Counted from the stretch's first letter, positions 8,358 to 17,123 are shown. The stretch is 55,959 nucleotides of DNA from an uncultured Erysipelotrichaceae bacterium (GCA_902803375.1 CADCPN010000060.1:1-55959), one strand, 5' to 3'. The notes: generated from the sequence alone by a model not told the origin. Program-made: numbers and translations.

Positions 8358-8591
8358 CGGTTTGTTTTCGCCTCGCCCGCCTTCTTTGAAAACGGCCTTT
8401 ATGTCGTTAAAGGCGATGCGACCTATGTCCCCTATTTTTCCAAAGATAGCGGCAAACTTCTAGCAAAAGGCGGCGATTTGGCCAGCAGAAGCGGCAATTC
8501 CATCGGCTCTATCGCCATCGCTATATCGATAGTATGCCATGCTTCCTTGATAGATATAGACCTTGGTCTCGCCCCCTTATGCCAGGGTTGA
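8358..8591 (+). pseudogene. Possible gene remnant
   Basis: A frame without a start codon reads about 50 codons in the local codon style (short pieces: FENGLYVVKGDATYVPYFSK, DSGKLLAKGGDLASRSG) before degenerating and stopping. The preceding codon is an in-frame TAG. The tone resembles a lipoprotein or surface repeat. It may be a leftover of a deleted gene; I cannot name the family. Confidence 0.3.
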
Positions 8592-8684
8592 CTTCGCGAC
8601 CCTTTTTTAAAGTGATTAGCCCTATGCCTTGCTTGGGCGCAGGGGCTTTCTAGGAGTAAATTTTTCGGGTGATTCCGAATTATT

Positions 8685-8713
8685 TTGACACGCCTAGAAG
8701 CCTGCGCTACATT
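8685..8713 (+). promoter_or_regulatory. Sigma-A-type promoter of the spermidine operon
   Basis: TTGACA at 8685-8690, a 17-bp spacer, TACATT at 8708-8713. The -35 is consensus. Predicted start near 8720, giving a leader of about 350 nt before the first gene. Confidence 0.75.
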
Positions 8714-8719
8714 AATGCA

Positions 8720-9035
8720 GTCTTAGAGATATCTAAGGCTTGGATCACTCTATTCAGAGTCAGACAGTGGCGATAGATCCGTTGCCGCCGGAGCCCTAAA
8801 AAGCTCCATATTGATTCCTCTTAAGCGGGGAAATTTTGTAAGTTGGCTTACTTTACAGCCATTAAATGTCCGCGTCCGCGTACAACTTGTAAAACGATCA
8901 ATAAGAGTAGTAAAAGTAACCCTTTGCTATATAGACTCTGATCCCTTCGTTCCCAACCTTCTTTTTCGGTGGAACGAGAACCGAATTGAATCGTTGAGCA
9001 TGGCTGCCGGTCGCGGCGCCGTGCTCTTTTGTTTT
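8720..9035 (+). ncRNA. Structured leader RNA with attenuator, class not recognised
   Basis: Downstream of the promoter the RNA contains successive hairpins: CTTAGA/TCTAAG, GGATC/GATCC enclosing ACTCT/AGAGT, GGAGC/GCTCC, GTAAG/CTTAC, and near the end TTCGTTCC (8946-8953) complementary to GGAACGAG (8971-8978), competing with TTCGGT/ACCGAA. It finishes in a strong terminator at 8996-9035, before the first ribosome site. The layout is that of a cis-regulatory leader. It lacks the T-box TGGNACCGCG block and I do not see the lysine or SAM riboswitch consensus. Confidence 0.6.
8996..9035 (+). terminator. Attenuator terminator in the spermidine operon leader
   Basis: GAGCATGGC (8996-9004) pairs over 9 bp, one G-U included, with GCCGTGCTC (9018-9026), followed by TTTTGTTTT. 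It lies 36 nt before the start codon of the first gene and after a matching promoter, so it can only serve to attenuate this operon. Confidence 0.8.
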
Positions 9036-9070
9036 ATTGCGAGTGTTCGCAGGAAAGGAATTTAAGAAAC

Positions 9071-10330
9071 ATGTCCAGAGTATTAGTCATCGGATGCGGC
9101 GGCGTTGCCACCGTCGGCATCACCAAGTGCACCCAGCACCCGGAGGTCTTTGAGGAGCTAATGATCGCTTCCCGCACAAAGAGCAAGTGCGATGCCCTCA
9201 AGGAGAAACTTCAGCCCCACACCAAGACCAAGATCACTACCTGCAAGGTCGATGCCGGCAATCTCGAGCAGATGGTCGCTCTTCTAGATTCCTATAAGCC
9301 GGATATGGTCATGCACCTAGGCATGCCTTACCACAACCTCGTACTGATGGAAGCCTGCCTCCGCTGCAAGGTCCACTACCTCGATACCGCCGCCTATGAG
9401 CCAGAGGACGTCAACGATCCCGAATTCCGCAAATACTACGATAAGCGCGTCAAGGAAAAGGGGTTCTATGCCTATTTCGACTACCCACTCCAGTGGGCAT
9501 ACCGCAAGAAATTCGAGGAAGCCGGCATCGTCGGCGTCCTCGGCTGCGGCTTCGACCCGGGCGTCACCCAAGCCTATGTCGCCTATGCCAAGAAGCACCA
9601 GTTCGACACCATCGATACCCTCGATATCCTCGACTGCAACGGCGGCGACCACGGCTATAAGTTCGCCACCAACTTCAACCCGGAAATCAACCTCCGCGAA
9701 GTCTCCTCCAAAGGCGCTTACTGGGAAGGCCACGCGTGGCACGCCCTCGAACCGATGGCCATCCACAAGACCTATGACTTCGATGGCGTCGGCGTGAAGG
9801 ATATGTATTTGCTCCACCACGAAGAAATTGAGTCCCTCGGCCTCAACTATCCCGAAATCAAGAGGATCCGCTTCTTCATGACCTTCGGAGAGTCCTACCT
9901 TGACCATATGCGCTGCCTCGAAGACGTCGGCATGCTCTCCACGAAAGCCATCGACTACAATGGCGTGAAGATCGTCCCGATCCAGTTCCTCAAGGCCCTT
10001 CTCCCCGACCCCGCCACCCTTGGCCCCCGCACCAAAGGCAAGACCAACATCGGCTGCATCTTCACCGGCAAGAAAGACGGCAAGGAGAAGTCCTATTACA
10101 TCTATAACGTCTGCGACCACCAGGAAGCTTACAAAGAGACCGGCCTCCAGGCCATCTCCTATACCACTGGTGTTCCAGCCATGTGCGGCGCGATGATGGT
10201 CCTCACCGGCAAATGGAATCAGCCGGGCGTCCATAATGTCGAGGAGTTCGACCCCGATCCGTTCATCGAGGCCCTTGATAACAATGGCCTTCCCAAGAAA
10301 GAGACCAATTCCCCGGTCCTAATTGACTAA
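9071..10330 (+). CDS. Carboxynorspermidine/carboxyspermidine dehydrogenase
   Basis: 419 residues from the ATG at 9071 (RBS-like AGGAAAGGAA upstream); the frame opens earlier but that part is leader RNA. Saccharopine-dehydrogenase-like fold: N-terminal Rossmann motif VLVIGCGGVATVGITKC, then YDVxTA-type LDTAAYE and GCGFDPGVTQAY, characteristic of the CANSDH group. It condenses aspartate semialdehyde with putrescine (or diaminopropane) and reduces the imine with NADPH to carboxyspermidine (or carboxynorspermidine). The next gene is the matching decarboxylase and the two after it make aspartate semialdehyde, which fixes the assignment. Confidence 0.92.
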   Translation: MSRVLVIGCGGVATVGITKCTQHPEVFEELMIASRTKSKCDALKEKLQPHTKTKITTCKVDAGNLEQMVALLDSYKPDMVMHLGMPYHNLVLMEACLRCKVHYLDTAAYEPEDVNDPEFRKYYDKRVKEKGFYAYFDYPLQWAYRKKFEEAGIVGVLGCGFDPGVTQAYVAYAKKHQFDTIDTLDILDCNGGDHGYKFATNFNPEINLREVSSKGAYWEGHAWHALEPMAIHKTYDFDGVGVKDMYLLHHEEIESLGLNYPEIKRIRFFMTFGESYLDHMRCLEDVGMLSTKAIDYNGVKIVPIQFLKALLPDPATLGPRTKGKTNIGCIFTGKKDGKEKSYYIYNVCDHQEAYKETGLQAISYTTGVPAMCGAMMVLTGKWNQPGVHNVEEFDPDPFIEALDNNGLPKKETNSPVLID

Positions 10331-10331
10331 A

Positions 10332-11546
10332 ATGGCAGAACTTAAAAAAGACAATAGGCCTCCCTTCCGCAACCTCGCTTCCGTCGACCCCTATAAGCTA
10401 TTCGCCTCCCTCCATACCCCTGCCTTCGTCATCGACGAAGCCCAGCTCATCTATGATGGGGAGATCCTGAAGAAGGTGCAGGAGGATACGGGCTGCCGCA
10501 TCCTCCTCGCCCAGAAATGCTTCTCTAACTATGACCTATATCCTCTACTAGAGAACTACGTCGCCGGCACCGAAGCCAGCGGCCTCTATGAAGCGCGCCT
10601 AGGCAAGGAAGAGATGCCCAACAAAGAGGTGCATACCTTCTGCGGCGCCTTCCGCGAAGAGGAATTCGATGAGGTTCTGAAGTATTCCGATCACCTCGTC
10701 TTCAACTCCGTGAATCAGCTAAAGAAATTCGGCAAGAAGGCCAAAGACTCCGGCAAATCCATCGGGCTTCGCATTAACCCGGAAGTCTCCACCCAGGTGG
10801 GGCATGATATCTATAATCCCTGCGCGCCGGGCTCTAGGCTTGGCGTCACCCTCAAAAACTTTGAGGAGCAGATGGACGAAGATACCCTTTCTCTGCTCGA
10901 TGGCATCCACTTCCATACCCTTTGCCAGCAGAACTCCATTGACCTGGAGACCACGCTTAAGGTCGTCGAGGAGAAGTTTGGCAAATACTTCCATAACCTT
11001 TCCTGGATCAACTTCGGCGGCGGCCACCACATCACCCGCGAAGATTATGATATCGCAAGGCTTGAACGCCTCATCAAGCACGTTCAGGACACCTATAACG
11101 TGCTCGTCTACCTTGAGCCCGGCGAAGCGACCTGCCTTAACGCGGGCTACCTCGTCAGCAAGGTTCTCGACACCTTCGATAACGGCGACTTCCATATCGG
11201 AATCCTCGACACCTCCGCCGCCTGCCATATGCCAGACGTCGTCGAGATGCCTTATCTGCCGCCGCTATACCAGACCGACCTAGAAGGCTACGACTACAAG
11301 ATCCGCCTTGGATCGCAGACCTGCCTTTCTGGCGACGTCATCGGCGATTTCTCCTTCCCCGGTCCTATCAAGGAAGGCGATATGCTCATCTTTGGCGATA
11401 TGGCTTTATATACCACGGTCAAGACCAATACCTTCAACGGCATGCCTCTTCCTGGCATCTATCTGCTAAAGAAGGACTACTCCATCGAAACCATCGCTAC
11501 GTTTGGCTACGACGACTTCAAGCATCGTCTAGGCAAAAGCAAATAG
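10332..11546 (+). CDS. nspC: Carboxynorspermidine/carboxyspermidine decarboxylase
   Basis: 404 residues from the ATG at 10332, one base after the previous stop; a TTG three codons earlier is the alternative start. Alanine-racemase/DAP-decarboxylase fold type III: PLP lysine in ILLAQKCFSNY (about residue 57), GIHFHTLCQQ, WINFGGGHHITR, EPGEATCLNAG (PLP phosphate site), and the active-site cysteine region GSQTCLSGDVIGDF near the C-terminus. It decarboxylates carboxyspermidine to spermidine. No clear Shine-Dalgarno; translation is probably coupled to the dehydrogenase gene. Confidence 0.92.
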   Translation: MAELKKDNRPPFRNLASVDPYKLFASLHTPAFVIDEAQLIYDGEILKKVQEDTGCRILLAQKCFSNYDLYPLLENYVAGTEASGLYEARLGKEEMPNKEVHTFCGAFREEEFDEVLKYSDHLVFNSVNQLKKFGKKAKDSGKSIGLRINPEVSTQVGHDIYNPCAPGSRLGVTLKNFEEQMDEDTLSLLDGIHFHTLCQQNSIDLETTLKVVEEKFGKYFHNLSWINFGGGHHITREDYDIARLERLIKHVQDTYNVLVYLEPGEATCLNAGYLVSKVLDTFDNGDFHIGILDTSAACHMPDVVEMPYLPPLYQTDLEGYDYKIRLGSQTCLSGDVIGDFSFPGPIKEGDMLIFGDMALYTTVKTNTFNGMPLPGIYLLKKDYSIETIATFGYDDFKHRLGKSK

Positions 11547-11562
11547 AGGTAACTGCAACAAA

Positions 11563-12555
11563 ATGAAAAAATACAATTTCGCCGTCGTCGGGGCCACCGG
11601 CCTCGTCGGCAGAACCTTCCTTAAGGTCATGGAGGAATATAACCTCCCCATCGATAACCTCCGCCTTTTCGCCAGTGAAAGAAGCGTGGGCAAGACCCTC
11701 GTCTATGCCGGCAAGGAATACGTTGTCGAGCCGCTAAAGGAAGGCTGCTTCCTCGGCAGCGATTTCGCTTTGTTCTCCGCTGGCGGCAGCGTCTCTAAAG
11801 ACTGGGCCCCGGTCGCGGCGAAAGAAGGCGCCATCGTCGTCGATAATTCCTCCTATTGGAGAATGGATCCCAACTGCGCCCTCATCGTCCCGGAGATCAA
11901 TATCGATGACTATAAGGGCAAGTCTAGGATCATCGCCAACCCCAACTGCTCCACGATCCAGTCCGTCCTTCCGCTGAAGGCCCTTGACGATGAATTCCAC
12001 ATCACCAAGATCACCTATAGCACCTATCAGGCTTGCGCAGGCAGCGGCATCAAAGGCCTCACCGACCTGGAGAACACCCGCAAAGGCGAAGCCCCGAAGT
12101 TCTATCCGCATAACATCGCGGAGACCTGCATCCCCGAGATCGATGTCTTCGGCGATGATGGCTATTCCAAAGAGGAGATGAAAATGGTCAACGAGACCAG
12201 GAAGATCCTCCACCGCGACGACATCAAGATCTCCGCCACCTGCATCCGCGTCCCCGTCGCCGTTGGGCATGGCGTCCTCATGCAGGTCGAATTCGAAAAG
12301 CCCGTCGATGTGGTTCGCGCCAGAGAAGTCCTTGCCGCAAGTGAAGGCATCAAGGTCCTCGATGACCCGAAGAACCACGTCTACCCGACCTCCACGGTCG
12401 CTAAGGATAACGACACCGTCTACGTCGGCAGAATCCGCAAGGATCTAGCCGTCGATAACGGCCTTCTCCTATATTCGGTCGCCGACAACGTACGAAAAGG
12501 CGCTGCCGCCAACGCCGTAGAGATCGTTAAGAAGATCATCGAGGAGGGCAAATAA
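11563..12555 (+). CDS. asd: Aspartate-semialdehyde dehydrogenase
   Basis: 330 residues. NADP site VVGATGLVGRTFLKVM at the N-terminus; the catalytic cysteine is in IIANPNCSTIQ (about residue 130); SGIKGLTDLE and CIRVPVAVGHG (active-site Arg/His) follow in order. It reduces aspartyl phosphate to aspartate semialdehyde. In this operon the product is the aminopropyl donor for spermidine; it may also feed lysine, threonine and methionine synthesis, whose genes are not nearby. The stop codon overlaps the lysC start (TAATG). Confidence 0.95.
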   Translation: MKKYNFAVVGATGLVGRTFLKVMEEYNLPIDNLRLFASERSVGKTLVYAGKEYVVEPLKEGCFLGSDFALFSAGGSVSKDWAPVAAKEGAIVVDNSSYWRMDPNCALIVPEINIDDYKGKSRIIANPNCSTIQSVLPLKALDDEFHITKITYSTYQACAGSGIKGLTDLENTRKGEAPKFYPHNIAETCIPEIDVFGDDGYSKEEMKMVNETRKILHRDDIKISATCIRVPVAVGHGVLMQVEFEKPVDVVRAREVLAASEGIKVLDDPKNHVYPTSTVAKDNDTVYVGRIRKDLAVDNGLLLYSVADNVRKGAAANAVEIVKKIIEEGK

Positions 12556-13886
12556 TGTACAAAGTCTGCAAATTTGGCGGCTCCTCCCTTTCCACCGCCG
12601 AAGAGTGGAAGAAGGTTAAGGACATCGTCGAGTCCGACGAAGATAGGCATATCGTCGTCGTCTCCGCAATCGGCAAAGCCGATAAGAAGGATGATAAGGT
12701 CACCGACCTCCTCTACCTCATCTATCAGCACCACAAATACCACGTTGACTTCACTCCCCTTTTAGAGGCCGTTATCGACAAATACCTCACCATTAAGAAA
12801 GAGCTGGGCCTCAATATCGACATCGAGTCGGAGTTCGACGAGATCAAGGAGCGCATCCTCGATAACGACATCTCCGAGGACGAGCTCGTCTCCAGGGGCG
12901 AATACTTCTCCGCGAAGATGATGGCCGAATACCTAAGCTTCGACTTCGTCGATTCCAAGGAGCTCATCAACTTCGACTATAACGGCAAAATCGTGGAACC
13001 CGAGACCCTTGAATGCATCGAGCGTGCCGTCAGTGTCCACGAATACATGGTCGTCCCTGGCTTCTATGGCTCTTACCCGAACTACCGCATCTGCCTATTC
13101 TCCCGCGGCGGCAGCGACGTCACTGGCTCCTATATGGCCAAAGGCGCGGAAGCCGACCTATACGAGAATTTCACCGATGTAAGCGGCTTCTATATGGCCG
13201 ATCCCCGCATCGTCGATAATCCCCGCCACATCGCCCAGGTCTCCTATGACGAACTCCGCGTTCTTTCCTACATGGGTGCCTCGGTTTTGCACGAAGAGAC
13301 CATTCTTCCCTTAATCGACGTTGAGATCCCTATCCGCGTCCTTAACACCAATTGCCCCGATGAAGAAGGCACTTGGGTCAAGAAGAAAGCCCGTGGCAGA
13401 AAGCATCTCGTCACCGGCATCTCCGGCAAGAAAGGCTATCTCGCCCTCTCCTTCGTCAGGGAGAAGAAAGCGGATAAGCTTGCCGCCCTTCTTGACGTTC
13501 TTAACGTCTTCAAGGAGTACCACGTCCCCGTCGAGAACATCCCGACTTCCATCGACGCCTTCTGCGTCATCGTCGAGAAGAACCTCATCGAAGAGAAGTA
13601 CTATGACATCATCGCCGATCTAAAGACGATCCCCGGCATCACCAGGATCGATGAGGACGAAGACCTTGCCCTCGTCGCCGTCGTCGGCGGCAACATGGTC
13701 AGAAAGACCAATGCCCCCAGCGAAGTCCTAAGCGTCTTCGGGGATAACGACATCAACATCAAGCTCATCGACCAGGGCATCGACGAATACTCGATCGTCC
13801 TTGGCGTCTCTAACTCCAACTTCGACAAGTCCATCCGCGTCCTCTATGAAAAGTTTGCGCATGAGAAAGTCGCTGAAGTAAGGTAA
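12555..13886 (+). CDS. lysC: Aspartate kinase
   Basis: 443 residues, monofunctional. N-terminal KFGGSSLSTAEEWKKV (phosphate/aspartate site), SRGGSDVTGSYMA and a DVSGFYMADPRIVDN segment in the kinase domain, then two C-terminal ACT domains (about 295-440; VVGGNMVRKTNAPSEVLSVF and IKLIDQGIDEYSIVLGV). It phosphorylates aspartate, the first step towards aspartate semialdehyde. ACT domains imply feedback control by an end product. Overlaps asd by one base and closes the operon. Confidence 0.95.
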   Translation: MYKVCKFGGSSLSTAEEWKKVKDIVESDEDRHIVVVSAIGKADKKDDKVTDLLYLIYQHHKYHVDFTPLLEAVIDKYLTIKKELGLNIDIESEFDEIKERILDNDISEDELVSRGEYFSAKMMAEYLSFDFVDSKELINFDYNGKIVEPETLECIERAVSVHEYMVVPGFYGSYPNYRICLFSRGGSDVTGSYMAKGAEADLYENFTDVSGFYMADPRIVDNPRHIAQVSYDELRVLSYMGASVLHEETILPLIDVEIPIRVLNTNCPDEEGTWVKKKARGRKHLVTGISGKKGYLALSFVREKKADKLAALLDVLNVFKEYHVPVENIPTSIDAFCVIVEKNLIEEKYYDIIADLKTIPGITRIDEDEDLALVAVVGGNMVRKTNAPSEVLSVFGDNDINIKLIDQGIDEYSIVLGVSNSNFDKSIRVLYEKFAHEKVAEVR

Positions 13887-13893
13887 GCCGCTT

Positions 13894-13931
13894 CAAAAAA
13901 CTCGAGAACCGCAAGGAACTCGAGCTTTTAT
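13894..13931. terminator. Bidirectional terminator
   Basis: CTCGAG (13901-13906) and CTCGAG (13919-13924) enclose CC-GCAA-GG, a stem with a GCAA tetraloop. T-rich tracts flank both ends (TTTTATTTT on plus, TTTTTT on minus), serving the converging lysC and ABC permease genes. Confidence 0.85.
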
Positions 13932-13936
13932 TTTGC

Positions 13937-15166
13937 TTAGAGTAGCAAAGCGATGGCAGTCGCGGAATTTGACCTACTGATAAGGATGCAGGCAAGGTTG
14001 AACGTAAAGGCGAGCAATGAGCCAATTATGACGATGCCCGGGAGCAAAAGCTCTTTCTTGCTTAGCTTTAGGCGTCTATTAAGGATAGCTAGGAAGATAT
14101 AGCAGCCCGCGGTGAGGACTATCGCTAAGACGATGATCGTGAAATAGCTGCCCGGCTCTTTTAACTGAGCGGGATAGATGAAGTTGGCGATGGTGAAGAC
14201 CCCAACGACCACTCCCTTGGATAGACGTGTTGGCGAGGTGATGCTTCCCGCGTCTTCGCCTTTTCTTTCCCTGCCAAGGAATAGGTCTAGCACCGAGAGA
14301 ATTCCTAAGACCAGGAATAGGCTGATGGTGAAGCAGCCATAGATGGTATTTCCGCTGTCGCCGAAACCTACTGCGAATTTGCCGTAATTGATAAGGCAGG
14401 AGCAGAGTCTATGGATGATGAAGACCTCAAAGATCGGGCTAAGGTTACCAAGAATGAATGGGTTGAGGTATCTGTAGAAGGAGATTGAATGAGCTTGCGG
14501 AATCTCGACGAAGACAAAGGGGATGCACATAAGCAAGAAGGTGCCGAGGACAATCATCATGATCGCGTTGCCCGTGTCGTTAGCAAGCTTGCTCCAGAAA
14601 CAGCTATAGCCATATTGGAATAGCAATGCCAATAGGCAAAATGCATACATGACCAAAAAGCCCCAATAATGGACTTCGGGACGGAAGAAGACCGTACCCT
14701 CGGCTCCTTCGACAGGGATAGAAGGCGGATTGGTGCTATCAGGAAGCGTTACGTAGCTTACGCGCAGCCCATAGACGAGCACCGCCATCCAAAAGGAGAA
14801 GGTGAAGGCGATTAGAAGCATGCATAGAAGGAGCAGGTGCCTGCTTTTCCGGATGTCGCCTTCTTTCATAGGAGCGCTATAGAAGGCGTCTGCCGCCGAC
14901 TTATAGAAGCGGTAGGAATCGCCGACTAGCGGCAAAAACAATGCAAATAGCAAGCTTGGGATGAACATCGCCCAATAGATCTGCGAGGCATCGTATCCCC
15001 TGCCATAGCGGACCAGCTGCTGATTATCCAGGATAAGCCAATGGTAAGAGGAATAGGCGCTAGTTAACGTGGCTGCGAGCATGGAGATGGAGAAGGTCAC
15101 AAGCGCCATGACGATAAATAGGGGCAGCCATCTTTTAAGCTGATATTTCAAATAAGCCTTATTCAT
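13937..15166 (-). CDS. ABC-2-like transporter permease
   Basis: 409 residues with about ten hydrophobic helices, N-terminus MNKAYLKYQLKRWLP, and two helical bundles separated by a long extracellular loop (about 128-160). Topology and placement behind an ABC ATPase and a GntR regulator match the YtrC/YtrD-type permeases of Firmicutes, which respond to cell-wall-active compounds. Substrate unknown. It follows the ATPase gene by 2 nt. Confidence 0.8.
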   Translation of the reverse strand: MNKAYLKYQLKRWLPLFIVMALVTFSISMLAATLTSAYSSYHWLILDNQQLVRYGRGYDASQIYWAMFIPSLLFALFLPLVGDSYRFYKSAADAFYSAPMKEGDIRKSRHLLLLCMLLIAFTFSFWMAVLVYGLRVSYVTLPDSTNPPSIPVEGAEGTVFFRPEVHYWGFLVMYAFCLLALLFQYGYSCFWSKLANDTGNAIMMIVLGTFLLMCIPFVFVEIPQAHSISFYRYLNPFILGNLSPIFEVFIIHRLCSCLINYGKFAVGFGDSGNTIYGCFTISLFLVLGILSVLDLFLGRERKGEDAGSITSPTRLSKGVVVGVFTIANFIYPAQLKEPGSYFTIIVLAIVLTAGCYIFLAILNRRLKLSKKELLLPGIVIIGSLLAFTFNLACILISRSNSATAIALLL

Positions 15167-15168
15167 GG

Positions 15169-16062
15169 TTATTCGCCCTCCTTTGACTCTTTTCTTGCTA
15201 AGGCCATTCGCAAGGCGATGGCCTCATCTGGCGCGATGGGGACCTGCTCTAGAAGAATCGGGTCTTCTTCGCGGCGCAGCGCTTCAATGCGCGCCTCATC
15301 TTCTTTGATGACGAAGTTATGGATGCTGCCAAGTCTCCGATAGGAGATGGCCTCAAAGCCATAGGCATGAAGCTTGCCTTCGCTAAACTCACCTTTGAAT
15401 GCGGCTTGGTATTTGACCATGGAGGAAGCCATATCCTGCTCCTGCCCATTAACGGCAAGGCTGCCTTTATAAAGCAACACGAATCTCTCGCAAAGCCTAT
15501 CAAGGGTAGAGATGTTATGGGAGGCGATGAAGATGAGTTTTCCTTCCTCGGCTTTTAATAGAAGCTTTTCTTTGATGATGCTGACGACAAGCGGATCTAA
15601 GCCATCGAACGCCTCATCTAGCAGCATGATCTCCGTATCGACGTTTAAGGAAAGCGCGATGAAGGTTTGCCTTTTCATGCCCTTGGAGAAGGTGGCGATT
15701 TTCTTATTTAGAGGAAGATTCAGCTCGTTTAGGAGCGACAGATACCCTTCCTTATCGATTTTATAGAAGCAAGAGTAAAGGTTATAGATCGATGCCGGGG
15801 TTGCGTCTTTTTCGGCATAGGGGTCATCGGGAAGATAGAAGATCTTCTCCTTGGCTTGCATTGTCGATGCTTCAAACCCATCGATCAATATGACTCCTTT
15901 ATCTGGGTGCATGACCCCGCTTAATAGCCGGAATAACGTGGACTTGCCCGCGCCATTTTCGCCCACGAGCCCAATGACTCCGGGGTCAAGGCTTAGGCTA
16001 AGCTCGTTGATCGCTTTGGTAGACCCAAAGCTTTTGCTTATGGAATTTACCTCGATTTTCAT
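15169..16062 (-). CDS. ABC transporter ATP-binding protein, YtrB-like
   Basis: 297 residues. Walker A GENGAGKST (about 34-42), signature ATFSKGMKRQTFIAL in place of LSGGQ (typical of ABC-2 exporter ATPases), Walker B IMLLDEAFDGLDP, and the switch histidine in FIASHNIST. The last 90 residues form an extra C-terminal domain. It energises the adjacent permease. Sits 5 nt after the regulator gene. Confidence 0.92.
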   Translation of the reverse strand: MKIEVNSISKSFGSTKAINELSLSLDPGVIGLVGENGAGKSTLFRLLSGVMHPDKGVILIDGFEASTMQAKEKIFYLPDDPYAEKDATPASIYNLYSCFYKIDKEGYLSLLNELNLPLNKKIATFSKGMKRQTFIALSLNVDTEIMLLDEAFDGLDPLVVSIIKEKLLLKAEEGKLIFIASHNISTLDRLCERFVLLYKGSLAVNGQEQDMASSMVKYQAAFKGEFSEGKLHAYGFEAISYRRLGSIHNFVIKEDEARIEALRREEDPILLEQVPIAPDEAIALRMALARKESKEGE

Positions 16063-16067
16063 TAAGT

Positions 16068-16400
16068 CTATTTCCCTTCCTTATTCAAGACTTCGATTAT
16101 TTCTTCTTTGCTATAGCCTCGCTTTAGCAAAGAGTGAATCTCAATGGAGAGCTCTTCCATGCGGATGTCTTTGCCGCCTTTTTTGGCAAAGTATCCTTTT
16201 TTAGGAAGAGAGATGGCGTAACCATCTTCCACGAGGACCTGAAAGCTCCTCGCCACCGTATTCGGGTTGACGTTCATGCTAACTGCGGTCTCTCTGACGC
16301 TGGGGAGGGGATCCCCATCCTGATAGGCTCCTTTATCGATCAGGCTTTCGAAGCTTCTGACGATCTGCAAGTAGATTGGGCTGTCTGCATTGAAATTCAT
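16068..16400 (-). CDS. GntR-family transcriptional regulator, YtrA-like
   Basis: 110 residues, the short form of GntR protein: an N-terminal winged helix (YLQIVRSFESLIDKG, LPSVRETAVSMNVNPNTVARSFQ, GYFA) and a 40-residue helical tail instead of a large ligand domain. This is the YtrA subfamily, which represses its own ABC operon. An inverted repeat covering its ribosome site (16403-16425) is the likely operator, so autorepression is probable. Confidence 0.9.
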   Translation of the reverse strand: MNFNADSPIYLQIVRSFESLIDKGAYQDGDPLPSVRETAVSMNVNPNTVARSFQVLVEDGYAISLPKKGYFAKKGGKDIRMEELSIEIHSLLKRGYSKEEIIEVLNKEGK

Positions 16401-16402
16401 AA

Positions 16403-16425
16403 CTGTATTATTACTCCTAGTACAG
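16403..16425. promoter_or_regulatory. Probable GntR (YtrA-like) operator
   Basis: CTGTA (16403-16407) and TACAG (16421-16425) form an inverted repeat, with an inner TA..TA element (GTACTAGG on the minus strand) resembling the GTGTACTA half-site of YtrA-type operators. It starts 3 nt before the gntR start codon and overlaps its AGGAG, in the 96-bp gap shared with the divergent reductase gene. Confidence 0.5.
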
Positions 16426-16496
16426 ATTATGCAAACAATTATTTTTGCGCGTTGATGCGTTTGCTATACTCAAAAAGGCAGATTGGAGTAGCGAAT

Positions 16497-17117
16497 ATGA
16501 AGGTTTTGATGATTAATGGCTCCCCGAAACGGAACGGAGTCTGCAACTTTGCGCTGGAAACGATTGGATCTGTCCTAAAGGAAGAAGGCATCGACTTTGA
16601 GATTATCCAAGTCTCGGGGCAAGTCATCGCGGGCTGCCTTGGCTGCGGCTATTGCATGGCCAATAAAAAATGCGTCCAAACCAAGGATTTCGTTAATGAA
16701 GTCGGAAGCAAATGCAAGGAAGCCGATGGCTTTATCTTTGCCTCCCCAACTTATTACGCCGGAGTCTCGGGACAATTGAAGTCCTTGCTGGATAGGCTTT
16801 ATTATGCCTATGGCGACAACCTTTCCTATAAGCCTGGCGCCGCAATTGCTTCCGCTAGACGGGCTGGCACCCTATCGGTATTCGATGACATCAATAAGTA
16901 TTTCTCCATCAATAACCAGCCTATCGTCACCAGCAATTATTGGAACAACATCTTTGGCAACTCCGTGCAGGAAGCCAAGCAAGATGAAGAAGGCATTTTC
17001 GTGCTGAAGCAATTAGGCCATAACATGGCTTATATGCTTAAGGCTCTTAAGCTGGCCGAAGAATCCGGGCTAGAGAGAAAGAAAGAAAAGCGCGTAGGCA
17101 CGAACTTCATTCGCTAA
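16497..17117 (+). CDS. NADPH-dependent FMN reductase / iron-sulfur flavoprotein-type
   Basis: 206 residues from the ATG at 16497 (TTGGAG upstream); the frame extends far upstream through the divergent gntR gene, which is not coding. Flavodoxin fold: FMN phosphate loop NGSPKRNGVCNFAL at the N-terminus, and ASPTYYAGVSGQLKSLLDR. The cysteine cluster CLGCGYCMANKKC (about 45-57) is the site that binds an iron-sulfur cluster or redox-active cysteines in the Isf-like family. It probably reduces quinones or other electrophiles. Divergent from the ABC operon, so possibly sharing its control. Confidence 0.85.
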   Translation: MKVLMINGSPKRNGVCNFALETIGSVLKEEGIDFEIIQVSGQVIAGCLGCGYCMANKKCVQTKDFVNEVGSKCKEADGFIFASPTYYAGVSGQLKSLLDRLYYAYGDNLSYKPGAAIASARRAGTLSVFDDINKYFSINNQPIVTSNYWNNIFGNSVQEAKQDEEGIFVLKQLGHNMAYMLKALKLAEESGLERKKEKRVGTNFIR

Positions 17118-17123
17118 AGATAT

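Noticed and set aside
8720..9035. T-box riboswitch
   Set aside because: GGTGGAACGAG at 8968-8978 recalls T-box sequence, but the required TGGNACCGCG antiterminator bulge is absent before the terminator.
8811..9065. 84-codon frame on the plus strand
   Set aside because: Falls in the structured leader and runs through the attenuator; no ribosome site.
9317..10234. 305-codon frame antisense to the carboxyspermidine dehydrogenase gene
   Set aside because: Long shadow frame produced by GC-rich third positions of the sense gene; Gly/Ala/Val/Asp-rich without domain features. The same applies to several other long antisense frames, for example 23070-23783 and 5890-6354.
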